The translations under genes and the position numbers were made by a program. Below are positions 56,389 through 63,676 of a stretch of DNA of 64,000 bases, in pieces; positions within the stretch are counted from its first letter, which is position 1, and each line of letters begins with the position of its first letter. The DNA is from an uncultured Lactobacillus sp. (GTDB taxonomy: Bacteria; Bacillota; Bacilli; Lactobacillales; Lactobacillaceae), in the NCBI GenBank assembly GCA_947565635.1, contig CANOGU010000005.1, positions 1 to 64,000 of the forward strand. The letters run 5' to 3'. The notes beneath the pieces were generated by a model that was not told where the DNA came from, did no database searches, and saw only the letters and a program-made list of their open reading frames with translations.

Positions 56389-56855
56389 TAAAACTAGAAC
56401 TAGGAGCTGATACAGTGAGTTTATTTCCGGAATTAGATGAGAAAGAGACCTTAAAAGAAGTAGCGAAATTCTTTACTAAAGATTTAGAACGATTGCTATT
56501 AATGAGTGGCCATGAATTAGTAGATCTTAAGTCTCCAACATTAAGTTCGGCTCCTGGTCATAGCAATGGTAGTAACAACAGTGAAAAGGCAATAATCAGA
56601 GGCTTAAATGCTGAAGCTATGGTTAGAGCAACTAGTGACACAATCCATCATTGTTCGCACAATTCTCAAATTATTTTGATAGGATTGTTTATTCGGAAAT
56701 GGCCATGGAATGAAGTCAAGCCACTAGTTTACAGTGAGAATAATAAGTTCAGCTATTTACGCAGAAAAGCAATGTTTGAGTTTGCTGATGGCTTTGACTA
56801 TTGGCAAAGAGTAAACAACTGCCAACCTATCATTGACCTACACAAGTATAAATAA
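56385..56855 (+). CDS. ArpU family phage late transcription regulator
   Basis: 156 residues. Family layout: TLKEVAKFFTKDLERLL, DLKSPTLSSAPG and the WNEVKPLVY...FSYLRRKAMFEFADGF block. ArpU-like proteins activate the packaging and morphogenesis operon. Last recognisable gene before the non-coding, tRNA-like region and the terminase. Confidence 0.8.
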   Translation: MIKLELGADTVSLFPELDEKETLKEVAKFFTKDLERLLLMSGHELVDLKSPTLSSAPGHSNGSNNSEKAIIRGLNAEAMVRATSDTIHHCSHNSQIILIGLFIRKWPWNEVKPLVYSENNKFSYLRRKAMFEFADGFDYWQRVNNCQPIIDLHKYK

Positions 56856-57076
56856 GGGTAATTTGCGGGAATATGGTGGTAATTCGTTGATACTTATCTA
56901 TGCTTAAATATATATTGTCGAAAAAAGTAAAAGTTTTTCGATAAATCTATTAGTACGGTTTGCAATACGAGCAATATTCCTCCGTATTTTTTACAGTTTT
57001 AGATCTGAAAAGATCTCTCAGCATGTTAGCTATTTTAAACTCGGCCCTTACTGTTAAATAGTCTCATGGTTAACAT

Positions 57077-57111
57077 GCAGCAATATTTAGGTTCGATTCC
57101 TACTTGTTGCT
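57077..57111 (+). ncRNA. tRNA-like acceptor/T-arm minihelix
   Basis: GCAGCAA (57077-57083) pairs with TTGTTGC (57104-57110; one G-U) and encloses TTAGG-TTCGATT-CCTAC, a T-arm with a canonical TTCGATT loop (one stem mismatch). D and anticodon arms are absent, so either a remnant or an engineered-looking decoy. Confidence 0.4.
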
Positions 57112-57228
57112 TACCTAGGGTTTTGATGCTACTTCCCTAGGATTAAATATGCGATGCCCCAACGGTTCGGGAGAGCGTATCGTAGTTGAGAGTTGGTTAT
57201 CTGTTTGCAGGATCGCAGCAGATACCGT

Positions 57229-57307
57229 GGGTACGACGACACAATTTGGAATTAGAAAGAAGGTATCTTCTTTCACAATATATCAGGTTCGAATCCTGAC
57301 GTACTCA
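57229..57307 (+). ncRNA. tRNA-like element without a normal anticodon arm
   Basis: Acceptor GGGTACG/CGTACTC (7 bp) plus A discriminator, and a perfect T-arm TCAGG-TTCGAAT-CCTGA (57283-57299). The 47-base middle has no D-stem and an 8-bp hairpin GAAAGAAG-GTAT-CTTCTTTC in place of an anticodon arm. Confidence 0.5.
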
Positions 57308-57545
57308 TTGTCCGGCGGAAAACGGACGTAAAAATTAAATCTTTACCTTGTCATACAATTGGTAAAGTACTTTAAATGATAAATTCACGGAATAAGTCAT
57401 TTAATTTTACAGTTATCAGGTTGATTGTTTTAGCGGTAGGCAGGTGAACTGAACACGTGACTAATGTAATCCCTACCTTAAACTGTAAAGCACACACCGC
57501 AACAATCGTAAAAGCGTAGCATAAGAGACGCGGCTTTCCTAGTCT

Positions 57546-57618
57546 GGCTCGTTGGTCAAGTGGTTTAAGACACTGGTTTTTCATACCAGTAACACAAGTT
57601 CGATTCTTGTACGAGCTA
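57546..57618 (+). tRNA. Phage tRNA-Glu(TTC)
   Basis: 73 nt, canonical: acceptor GGCTCGT/ACGAGCT, D-stem GTC/GAC, anticodon stem CTGGT/ACCAG with loop TTTTCAT (anticodon TTC), T-stem ACAAG/CTTGT with TTCGATT, discriminator A. CCA is not encoded. GAA is heavily used in this AT-rich DNA. Confidence 0.9.
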
Positions 57619-57691
57619 TGGGAATTAATTGAATTAATTCACTGCGTTAATAGAATTCCTCTCTATAATATGTATTTAACACTTGAGGCTA

Positions 57692-57766
57692 TTGCTCTGT
57701 GTTCGCTGTGCGGACATGCATTTCTTATAGGGATGCCCCTTCAAAATTATTTTGTTAAAGAGCAAA
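57692..57766 (+). ncRNA. Possible degenerate tRNA (anticodon TAT)
   Basis: TTGCTCT/AGAGCAA acceptor (7 bp), D-stem GTTC/GGAC, anticodon stem CATTT/GGATG with loop CTTATAG, but the T-arm is abnormal (CAAAA-TTA-TTTTG) and four bases separate it from the acceptor. Could be chance pairing. Confidence 0.25.
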
Positions 57767-57767
57767 T

Positions 57768-57823
57768 GGGAAATATCTCTGAATGGTGAGACATTAAGCT
57801 GGGTTTGACTCCAGTATTTCCCA
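57768..57823 (+). ncRNA. tRNA-like element lacking an anticodon arm
   Basis: 56 nt: acceptor GGGAAAT/ATTTCCC, D-arm TCTC-TGAATGGT-GAGA, six-base link, T-arm GCTGG-GTTTGACT-CCAGT (loop of eight), discriminator A. No anticodon arm at all. Confidence 0.45.
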
Positions 57824-57824
57824 T

Positions 57825-57840
57825 AGTCCTTATTAGGACT
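57825..57840 (+). repeat. Perfect hairpin
   Basis: AGTCCT-TATT-AGGACT, directly after the last tRNA-like element; possibly a processing or end-protecting stem. Confidence 0.5.
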
Positions 57841-57846
57841 AAAATT

Positions 57847-57920
57847 CCGTTCGTTTCAAGAAAGTCAAGTCTTTTAATTAGGCTTGGCTTTTCTATAATT
57901 ATTTTTGGAACGAACGGAGG
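57847..57920 (+). promoter_or_regulatory. Terminator enclosed by an SD-sequestering stem
   Basis: Outer stem CCGTTCGTTTC (57847-57857) pairs with GGAACGAACGG (57907-57917), which overlaps the GGAGG Shine-Dalgarno (57916-57920) of the DUF4145 gene. Inside lies a terminator hairpin (57859-57892) with a T-rich tail and a TATAAT (57894-57899). Confidence 0.6.
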
Positions 57921-57929
57921 ACTTTATTT

Positions 57930-58538
57930 ATGAATAGCTATAGAGATTATTATATTGATATAAATTCAAATTGGAACGTAGATGAGATGCCTAATAAAAA
58001 ATATATTTGTGGTTACTGTGGAACTTTAGTTTCAAGTGTTCGTGGAATGTCTTTAATGAATATTACTAGTAGAGAACCTTCGACAAATGTCGGAGTTTAT
58101 ATTTGTACAAATTGTAATCTGCCATCTTTTATTTCTTATGATAGGCAAGTTCCAGGAAATAGATTTGGTGCAGCGGTAAATAATGTTCCTGATGAAGTAA
58201 ATAAAGTGTATGAAGAAGCTAGAAGTTGTTACGCTGCTAACGCTTATACGGGTACTGTGTTACTATGTAGAAAACTATTGATGCATGTTGCTGTTGATTT
58301 AGGCGCTAAAGATAATTGTAAGTTTGTTGAATATGTAAATTATTTGGCTGATAGCCATTTTGTAAGTGTGAGAAGTCATGAATGGGTTGATCAAATTCGT
58401 AAATATGGAAACGAAGCACCTCACGAAATCCAAGTTAATACTCAACAAGATGCACAAAAAATTATAAAATTTTGCGAAATGATATTAAAAATGAATTATG
58501 AATATCCTTCGGAAATAAATGATTCAGATAATAAATAA
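57930..58538 (+). CDS. DUF4145 domain protein
   Basis: 202 residues. An N-terminal CGYCG...CTNC zinc-finger-like pair (about 28-70) and a C-terminal DUF4145 helical domain with VYEEARSCYAANAYTGTVLLCRKLL and a PHEIQVN end. DUF4145 occurs in phages and beside restriction systems; biochemical role unknown. It has its own leader structure and terminator, outside the main late operon order, so it behaves like an accessory cargo gene. Confidence 0.8.
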   Translation: MNSYRDYYIDINSNWNVDEMPNKKYICGYCGTLVSSVRGMSLMNITSREPSTNVGVYICTNCNLPSFISYDRQVPGNRFGAAVNNVPDEVNKVYEEARSCYAANAYTGTVLLCRKLLMHVAVDLGAKDNCKFVEYVNYLADSHFVSVRSHEWVDQIRKYGNEAPHEIQVNTQQDAQKIIKFCEMILKMNYEYPSEINDSDNK

Positions 58539-58544
58539 ATTTAG

Positions 58545-58570
58545 GTCAGCGTAAGCTGGCTTTTTATTTT
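58545..58570 (+). terminator. Terminator after the DUF4145 gene
   Basis: GTCAGC-GTAA-GCTGGC (one G-U) followed by TTTTTATTTT. Confidence 0.8.
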
Positions 58571-58579
58571 GGAGAAAAT

Positions 58580-59212
58580 ATGTCGAATAATTATAAATTT
58601 AAACGAAATTGGGAAAATGCTGAAAAAGCCATTTATGATGGTGAAGGTGAGTTTGATATTCCTATAATTGCGCCAGAAGATTATCATAACGTTGAATGGA
58701 TTGGATTCAATAAGGATAGAGCTACACAAAACAGAGAAAATAAAGGGATTCATTTCTTTTTAGATGATTATCAATTCGTAAGACTATGGAAAAACGTTGA
58801 TAGATATGTAGATTTGCTCAAAAGTTATGATTTCGTCATGTCGCCAGATTTTAGCACCTATACTGATTTTCCTAAGGCAATGCAGATTTATAATCATTAT
58901 CGCAAACATTGGATAGCTGCTTATTTACAAGAACATGGAGTTCATGTTATTCCAACTATAAGTTGGTCGACTTTGGACAGTTTCGAATGGTGTTTTGATG
59001 GAGAGCCTCAGAACAGTACAGTTGCCATTTCTAGTGTGGGATGCAGCAAAACAATAGATAAATTTATTACTGGATATAATGCAATGATTGACAGACTGCA
59101 TCCGTCAACAGTTATTTTTTATGGAGATATACCGGCTGAATGTAAAGGCAACATAGTGCATGTTAGTTCATTTACCGAAAAATGGAGAGAGGCGAAAATG
59201 CTTGGGTGGTAG
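58580..59212 (+). CDS. DUF4417 domain protein
   Basis: 210 residues. Matches the DUF4417 phage family: FLDDYQFVRLWKNVDRYVDLL, VMSPDFSTYTDFPKAMQIYNHYRKHW, VHVIPTISWSTLDSFEWCF and VAISSVGC. Resembles radical/Rep-like phage proteins only in name; no catalytic site assigned. TTTGGAGAA RBS. Last 11 bases overlap the next gene. Confidence 0.82.
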   Translation: MSNNYKFKRNWENAEKAIYDGEGEFDIPIIAPEDYHNVEWIGFNKDRATQNRENKGIHFFLDDYQFVRLWKNVDRYVDLLKSYDFVMSPDFSTYTDFPKAMQIYNHYRKHWIAAYLQEHGVHVIPTISWSTLDSFEWCFDGEPQNSTVAISSVGCSKTIDKFITGYNAMIDRLHPSTVIFYGDIPAECKGNIVHVSSFTEKWREAKMLGW

Positions 59213-59606
59213 AGGATCAGCATCGGGAATAAGTGATAAAGGAAGAAAATATGGAACAGAATATCGCACTTTATTTCAATCTAATAATATTAAATTTATC
59301 AAATATAATATAAGTAAGAGTGCGACCAGTCCCTATGAAACTCGTTCTAATCACAGAATTTATGTAACCATAAATAATAAAAATGAGCCTAAATATATAA
59401 CGATGTACAGAAATAATGGTAAGAGATTAGCACAAATTGATATCTCAGGTCCGGCACATACTCAAGATGGAAGAAAATTTGAAACGCCCCATATACATGT
59501 AGGATATGAGCATCAAGGTTCGTACGTAAGGAATTTAAATTTCGGGGAGAAGAGATTATTATCTAGAACTAAAAATATTTGGTACAATAAGAAAAAAGAC
59601 AAGTGA
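59202..59606 (+). CDS. MGGRGS-type phage protein with toxin-like C-terminal domain
   Basis: 134 residues from TTG 59202, nine bases after AGAGG; frame overlaps the DUF4417 stop. Starts (M)GGRGSASGISDKGRKYGTEY, a leader often seen on stand-alone or head-protein-fused domains of phages. The body has FKTPH-like FETPHIHVGYEHQGS with several His and a basic end, compatible with a small nuclease-type toxin domain. Activity is not shown. Confidence 0.6.
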   Translation: MGGRGSASGISDKGRKYGTEYRTLFQSNNIKFIKYNISKSATSPYETRSNHRIYVTINNKNEPKYITMYRNNGKRLAQIDISGPAHTQDGRKFETPHIHVGYEHQGSYVRNLNFGEKRLLSRTKNIWYNKKKDK

Positions 59607-59631
59607 ACGTAGTTTATTAGAGAGAAGAACA

Positions 59632-59742
59632 ATGGCACTATGCTTAACAAGCGATTCACGAGTTTACTATGAAAATAGTAGATAGTTAGGTGGACGTGCA
59701 TAGAGGTCAGATAGGTGCGGGTGCAAATCTCGCCTTGCTTGT
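59632..59742 (+). ncRNA. tRNA-like end with an internal short ORF
   Basis: CAAGCGA (59648-59654) pairs with TTGCTTG (59735-59741), and GCGGG-TGCAAAT-CTCGC (59717-59733) resembles a T-arm with one extra base before the acceptor. Between them is TACTAT-GAAA-ATAGTA (59665-59680). A 17-codon ORF (59632-59685, GAGAAG upstream) overlaps. Likely a degenerate tRNA; weakly reminiscent of tmRNA layout. Confidence 0.3.
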
Positions 59743-59750
59743 CTTACAGA

Positions 59751-59786
59751 AGACGATACTCAAACGAGTGTCGTCTTTTATTTTGC
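59751..59786 (+). terminator. Terminator before terS
   Basis: AGACGATACTC-AAAC-GAGTGTCGTCT (one G-U) then TTTATTTT. Separates the accessory cassette from the packaging operon. Confidence 0.85.
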
Positions 59787-59820
59787 GTTAAATTTTAGAA
59801 AGGTGGTGTGGTGATATGTC

Positions 59821-60678
59821 ATGAGCAAAATAGAAGATGCAAAAGCAGATTACTTAGCAGGAATGAAGTATAAGGATATTGCTAAGAAATATGGAGTTGC
59901 ATTAAGTACTGTTAAGTCATGGAAGACTAGAAATAAGTGGCAACGTAATAATGCAACCAAAAGGAAAAGTATGCATACAAAACAAAAAAGTACGCGTACA
60001 AAACGAGAAAAGGTTGCACCATCATTACCATCACCAGAATTACCAAATAATGATGAACTTACTGATAAGCAAAGAGCCTTTTGCCTGTACTATTTGCAAC
60101 GATATAATGCGACCTGGGCTTATCAAAAAGCTTATGGCGGAAACTATGAAACTGCATTGCGAGCAGGACCAAGATTGTTGGGAAATGTTGGAGTTAAAAA
60201 TTACTTAGCTGAGCTAAAGAAACAACAATCGCAAGATCTATATGCGACTGCAAATGACATATTGCTGCGCTATTTAAAGCAGGCGACTAGTGATGTTACC
60301 GATATTCTGTCTTTTAAAACGAAAAAGCGCTTAGTTTACTACAAAATTCATGATAAAGATGGTCCATACGAGGATGCTGGAGGTAAGTTCAGGTATGAGC
60401 CTAAGATTGATCCAGAGACAGGTGAACAAGCGTATTACTACGAACATCTAATTACTCTAAAAGATAGTAGCAAGATCGATACGTCGAATATTAAGAGTAT
60501 TCGAATAGATAAGGGTGAGCCTGTAGTTGAGATGGAAGATAGACAAAAGGCAATGCAGATTTTACTTGATCGATTACCAGAACCTGAAGTTAATGATGAA
60601 AGTACTAACTCATTGCTGGCTGCGCTTACCAATGGTATGAAGAAGATATGGAGTAAGGATAATGATGAAGATAGTTAG
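59821..60678 (+). CDS. terS: Terminase small subunit
   Basis: 285 residues. N-terminal HTH (YKDIAKKYGVALSTVKSWKTRNKW) that binds the packaging site, a Lys/Arg linker, and the Terminase_2 block LTDKQRAFCLYYLQRYNATWAYQKAYG. Overlaps terL by 17 bases. Slightly long owing to the linker and the C-terminal extension. Confidence 0.92.
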   Translation: MSKIEDAKADYLAGMKYKDIAKKYGVALSTVKSWKTRNKWQRNNATKRKSMHTKQKSTRTKREKVAPSLPSPELPNNDELTDKQRAFCLYYLQRYNATWAYQKAYGGNYETALRAGPRLLGNVGVKNYLAELKKQQSQDLYATANDILLRYLKQATSDVTDILSFKTKKRLVYYKIHDKDGPYEDAGGKFRYEPKIDPETGEQAYYYEHLITLKDSSKIDTSNIKSIRIDKGEPVVEMEDRQKAMQILLDRLPEPEVNDESTNSLLAALTNGMKKIWSKDNDEDS

Positions 60679-61939
60679 ATTTAATTTCACTCCATTTTCA
60701 AAGAAACAATTACAGGTATTAAGTTGGTGGACTAATCCAACCCTTAAAGATTATGAAGCTATTATCTGTGATGGATCGGTGCGTGCTGGTAAGACGGTAG
60801 TAATGATTTTATCTTATGTGATCTGGTCTATGACTCAATTTAATGGACAACAATTTGGGTTAGCAGGTAAGACGATTGGTTCATTTAGACGTAACGTATT
60901 AAGACCGTTAAGAAGTATGTTAGAAAGCGAAGGCTATATTATTAGAGATTCGCGTTCAGAGAATATGCTGACAATTAGCAAGAATGGACATACAAATTTT
61001 TACTTTATCTTTGGTGGTAAAGATGAAGCATCGCAGGATCTAGTTCAAGGTATTACTTTGGCTGGATTCTTTTTTGATGAAGTCGCACTTATGCCACAAA
61101 GTTTTGTCAATCAAGCAACGGCCAGATGTTCAGTAAGTGGTGCGAAGATGTGGTTTAATTGCAATCCATCTGGTCCATATCATTGGTTTAAATTAGACTG
61201 GATTGACCGACTAAAAGGTAAACGGGCATTAAGGTTACATTTCACAATGCACGATAATCCATCCCTTGATAAGGCGACGATAAGTAGATATGAACGCATG
61301 TATTCAGGAGTGTTCTATCAGAGATATATCCAAGGTCTATGGGTAATGTCGGAAGGAGTTATCTATGACAATTTTGATAAAGACACAATGGTAGTTAATG
61401 AATTACCCAATCATTTTGAAAAGTATTATGTATCTTGTGACTACGGTACATTAAACCCTACTGCGTTCCTATTATGGGGACGCAACCATGGAGTTTGGTA
61501 CCTGGTTAAAGAATACTATTACTCAGGAAGAACTACATCCCGTCAAAAGACGGATGAAGAGTATTGCCATGATCTCAAAGAGTTTCTTGGGAACATTAGG
61601 GCTGAGATGATTATTGATCCTTCTGCAGCTTCTTTCAGTACAACTTTACGACAGAATGGTTTTAAAGTCCGAAAAGCTAAAAACGACGTGATCGATGGCA
61701 TTCGCGTTACACAAACTGCAATGAATGAAGGAAAGATCAAGTTTAGTAATAATTGTCCTAATTTATTTAAAGAATTAGCAAGTTACGTTTGGGATGAAAA
61801 AGCTGCTGAACATGGAGAAGATAAGCCTGTTAAGCAACATGATCACGCATGTGATGCAATGAGATATTTTGTTTACACAGTTATCTATAAGCGGGTTAAT
61901 GCAAAAGTTACTAAGCGTCCTCTGATTCGTGGATTATAG
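60662..61939 (+). CDS. terL: Terminase large subunit (PBSX-type)
   Basis: 425 residues. ATPase with SVRAGKT (39-45) as the Walker A and FFFDEVAL as the Walker B, then an RNase H-like nuclease with SCDYGTLNPTAF and MIIDPSAAS. Drives DNA into the prohead and cuts it. The start may be ATG 60662 or 60665, both inside the terS end. Confidence 0.94.
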   Translation: MMKIVRFNFTPFSKKQLQVLSWWTNPTLKDYEAIICDGSVRAGKTVVMILSYVIWSMTQFNGQQFGLAGKTIGSFRRNVLRPLRSMLESEGYIIRDSRSENMLTISKNGHTNFYFIFGGKDEASQDLVQGITLAGFFFDEVALMPQSFVNQATARCSVSGAKMWFNCNPSGPYHWFKLDWIDRLKGKRALRLHFTMHDNPSLDKATISRYERMYSGVFYQRYIQGLWVMSEGVIYDNFDKDTMVVNELPNHFEKYYVSCDYGTLNPTAFLLWGRNHGVWYLVKEYYYSGRTTSRQKTDEEYCHDLKEFLGNIRAEMIIDPSAASFSTTLRQNGFKVRKAKNDVIDGIRVTQTAMNEGKIKFSNNCPNLFKELASYVWDEKAAEHGEDKPVKQHDHACDAMRYFVYTVIYKRVNAKVTKRPLIRGL

Positions 61940-61954
61940 AAAGAAGGTGTAAAG

Positions 61955-63454
61955 GTGGCATTAGTGATTGATAAAGATTTACTTGGCGATATAAATGAAC
62001 CCAATATTGAAGCCATAAATTATGCAATTACAGAACTAAAGAGTCGTCAAAAACGATTAGACATGCTGTCTGATTATTACAACGGAAAGCAAGAAATTGA
62101 AAAGCATACATTTGAAAATGCTAATGTTGGAGCTTCTAATGTAATGATTAATCATGCTAAATACATAAGTGATATGAATGTTGGATTTATGACAGGTAAT
62201 CCGATTAAGTATGTTGCTGATAAAGGAAAGAATATTGATGATATTTTAGATATATTCAAGCAAATTGATATCCATAAGCATGATATTGAATTAGAAAAAG
62301 ACTTATCTGTATTTGGTTATGGCTATGAATTACTGTATTTAAAGCAAACTGATCCTATAATTGCTAGAGATAAATTAGGAAATGAGAAGCTTACACCTAA
62401 TACTGATTTAAAGATTGAAGTAATAGATCCTCGGGCAACCATTGTAGTAACGGATGATACGGTTGAACATGAACCATTATTTGCCGTTTTTGCTCAAGAA
62501 AAGAAAAACCTGAGCGGAGAAATAAATGGTTATAGTATTACTGTTTATATGCCTCAGAGAATTGTAGAATACCGTACAGAGCTGGGAATGGAAGTAGCCT
62601 CCACTGATCCCATTGTATATGATGGTGAAAATCTATTTGGTGCAGTTCCAATAATCGAATATCGAAATAATGAAGAACGACAAGGCGATTTTGAACAATT
62701 GATTTCGCTTATTGATGCATATAACTTGCTTCAAACGGATCGAATTTCAGACAAGGAAGCTTTTGTGGATGCACTTCTTGTTACGTTTGGTTTTGGTTTA
62801 GATAATGATGAAGACGATAAACAAAGGCTAAATAGAGGTGTTATCGAAGCTCCTCCACGCGAAGAAGGAGCAGATATTGAGTGGTTAACTAAAAGCTTTG
62901 ATGAAACACAAGTAAATCTGTTAAGCCAATCCATTGAGAATGATATTCATAAGATTTCATATGTGCCAAATATGAATGATGAAAAATTCATGGGTAATGT
63001 ATCAGGTGAAGCAATGAAGTTCAAATTGTTTGGCTTGGAAAACTTGTTATCAATTAAGCAACGTTATTTCTTTGATGGCTTACGCCGAAGATTACAGTTA
63101 ATGCAGACGATAGTAAACATTAAGGGGGCAAATGATGATGCTAGTGGATGTAAAATTTCACTTACTGCAAATATTCCATCTAATCTGTCAGATGTTGTAA
63201 ATAACATCAAAAATGCAGATGGTGTCATCCCTAGAAAATATACGTATAGTTGGTTGCCCGACGTTGATAGTCCTCAAGATGTAATTGATGAAATGAATGA
63301 GCAAGATGCCGAAACTATTAGAAAGAATCAAGATGCTTTACGACAACAAGATCCTGATCGATTAGAACTGGAGGAGTCTCAAGATGATTCGAGTGAAGAT
63401 AATAAAGAAATCCAATCAGACAACAATCATAGCAAGCGGACACGCTCAATATAG
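61955..63454 (+). CDS. Portal protein (SPP1 gp6-like)
   Basis: 499 residues from a GTG behind GAAGG. Family features: the NYAITELKSRQKRLDMLSDYYNGKQ N-terminus, VMINHAKYISDMNVGFMTGNPI and VIDPRATIVV. Acidic, disordered C-terminus (about 455-499). Forms the dodecameric ring at the head vertex. Its 3' end overlaps the Prp-like gene by 71 bases in another frame. Confidence 0.92.
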   Translation: MALVIDKDLLGDINEPNIEAINYAITELKSRQKRLDMLSDYYNGKQEIEKHTFENANVGASNVMINHAKYISDMNVGFMTGNPIKYVADKGKNIDDILDIFKQIDIHKHDIELEKDLSVFGYGYELLYLKQTDPIIARDKLGNEKLTPNTDLKIEVIDPRATIVVTDDTVEHEPLFAVFAQEKKNLSGEINGYSITVYMPQRIVEYRTELGMEVASTDPIVYDGENLFGAVPIIEYRNNEERQGDFEQLISLIDAYNLLQTDRISDKEAFVDALLVTFGFGLDNDEDDKQRLNRGVIEAPPREEGADIEWLTKSFDETQVNLLSQSIENDIHKISYVPNMNDEKFMGNVSGEAMKFKLFGLENLLSIKQRYFFDGLRRRLQLMQTIVNIKGANDDASGCKISLTANIPSNLSDVVNNIKNADGVIPRKYTYSWLPDVDSPQDVIDEMNEQDAETIRKNQDALRQQDPDRLELEESQDDSSEDNKEIQSDNNHSKRTRSI

Positions 63455-63671
63455 TGCTAAAGGTTCTGATATTGTTTGTGCTGCATTTTCTACGCTTATT
63501 ACTCATACTGTAAATAATTGCACTAAAGTAACTGCAACTGATAAAGATGGCGTATTAGTTACTATATTTTCAGACCCTAAAAGTATTGAAAATAAAACGC
63601 TATTAAATGCATTTGAAAATACAGTTAACCAATTGATTGACCAATACGGCCAATACATTTCTTGGTGTTGA
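63384..63671 (+). CDS. Prp-like cysteine protease
   Basis: 95 residues from ATG 63384, six bases after GGAGGAG. SGHAQYSAKGSDIVCAAFSTL carries His20 and Cys32, the same 12-residue spacing as the catalytic His/Cys pair of the ribosomal-processing protease Prp, which trims L27 and staphylococcal phage capsid and scaffold proteins. Located between portal and minor head genes, so a role in head protein processing is likely by inference. Confidence 0.8.
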   Translation: MIRVKIIKKSNQTTIIASGHAQYSAKGSDIVCAAFSTLITHTVNNCTKVTATDKDGVLVTIFSDPKSIENKTLLNAFENTVNQLIDQYGQYISWC

Positions 63672-63676
63672 TATAG

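Larger units (their letters stand above)
56860..57545 (+). other. Non-coding hairpin-rich region upstream of tRNA-Glu
   Basis: No supported gene. Visible stems: TCGAAAAA/TTTTTCGA (about 56918-56942), AGATCT-GAAA-AGATCT (57001-57016), CCTAGGG/CCCTAGG (57114-57141), GTCCG/CGGAC (57310-57327), CTTTACC/GGTAAAG with inner TTGT/ACAA (57341-57367), TTAAATGA/TCATTTAA (57372-57404), GATTGTT/AACAATC with inner GGTAGG/CCTACC (57423-57506). It also holds two tRNA-like pieces listed separately. Confidence 0.6.

Noticed and set aside
57149..57331. 60-codon plus-strand ORF in the tRNA-like region
   Set aside because: Covers a canonical T-arm and acceptor stem, has no RBS, and its protein has no recognisable features.
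57372..57584. 70-codon minus-strand ORF
   Set aside because: Antisense to hairpins and most of the tRNA-Glu; no RBS or family resemblance.
57607..57789. 60-codon plus-strand ORF after tRNA-Glu
   Set aside because: Starts at a TTG inside the tRNA-Glu T-arm and runs through tRNA-like pairings; no RBS.
57077..57840. CRISPR array or tandem repeat explanation for the hairpin-rich region
   Set aside because: No repeated unit with regular spacing is found; stems differ in sequence.
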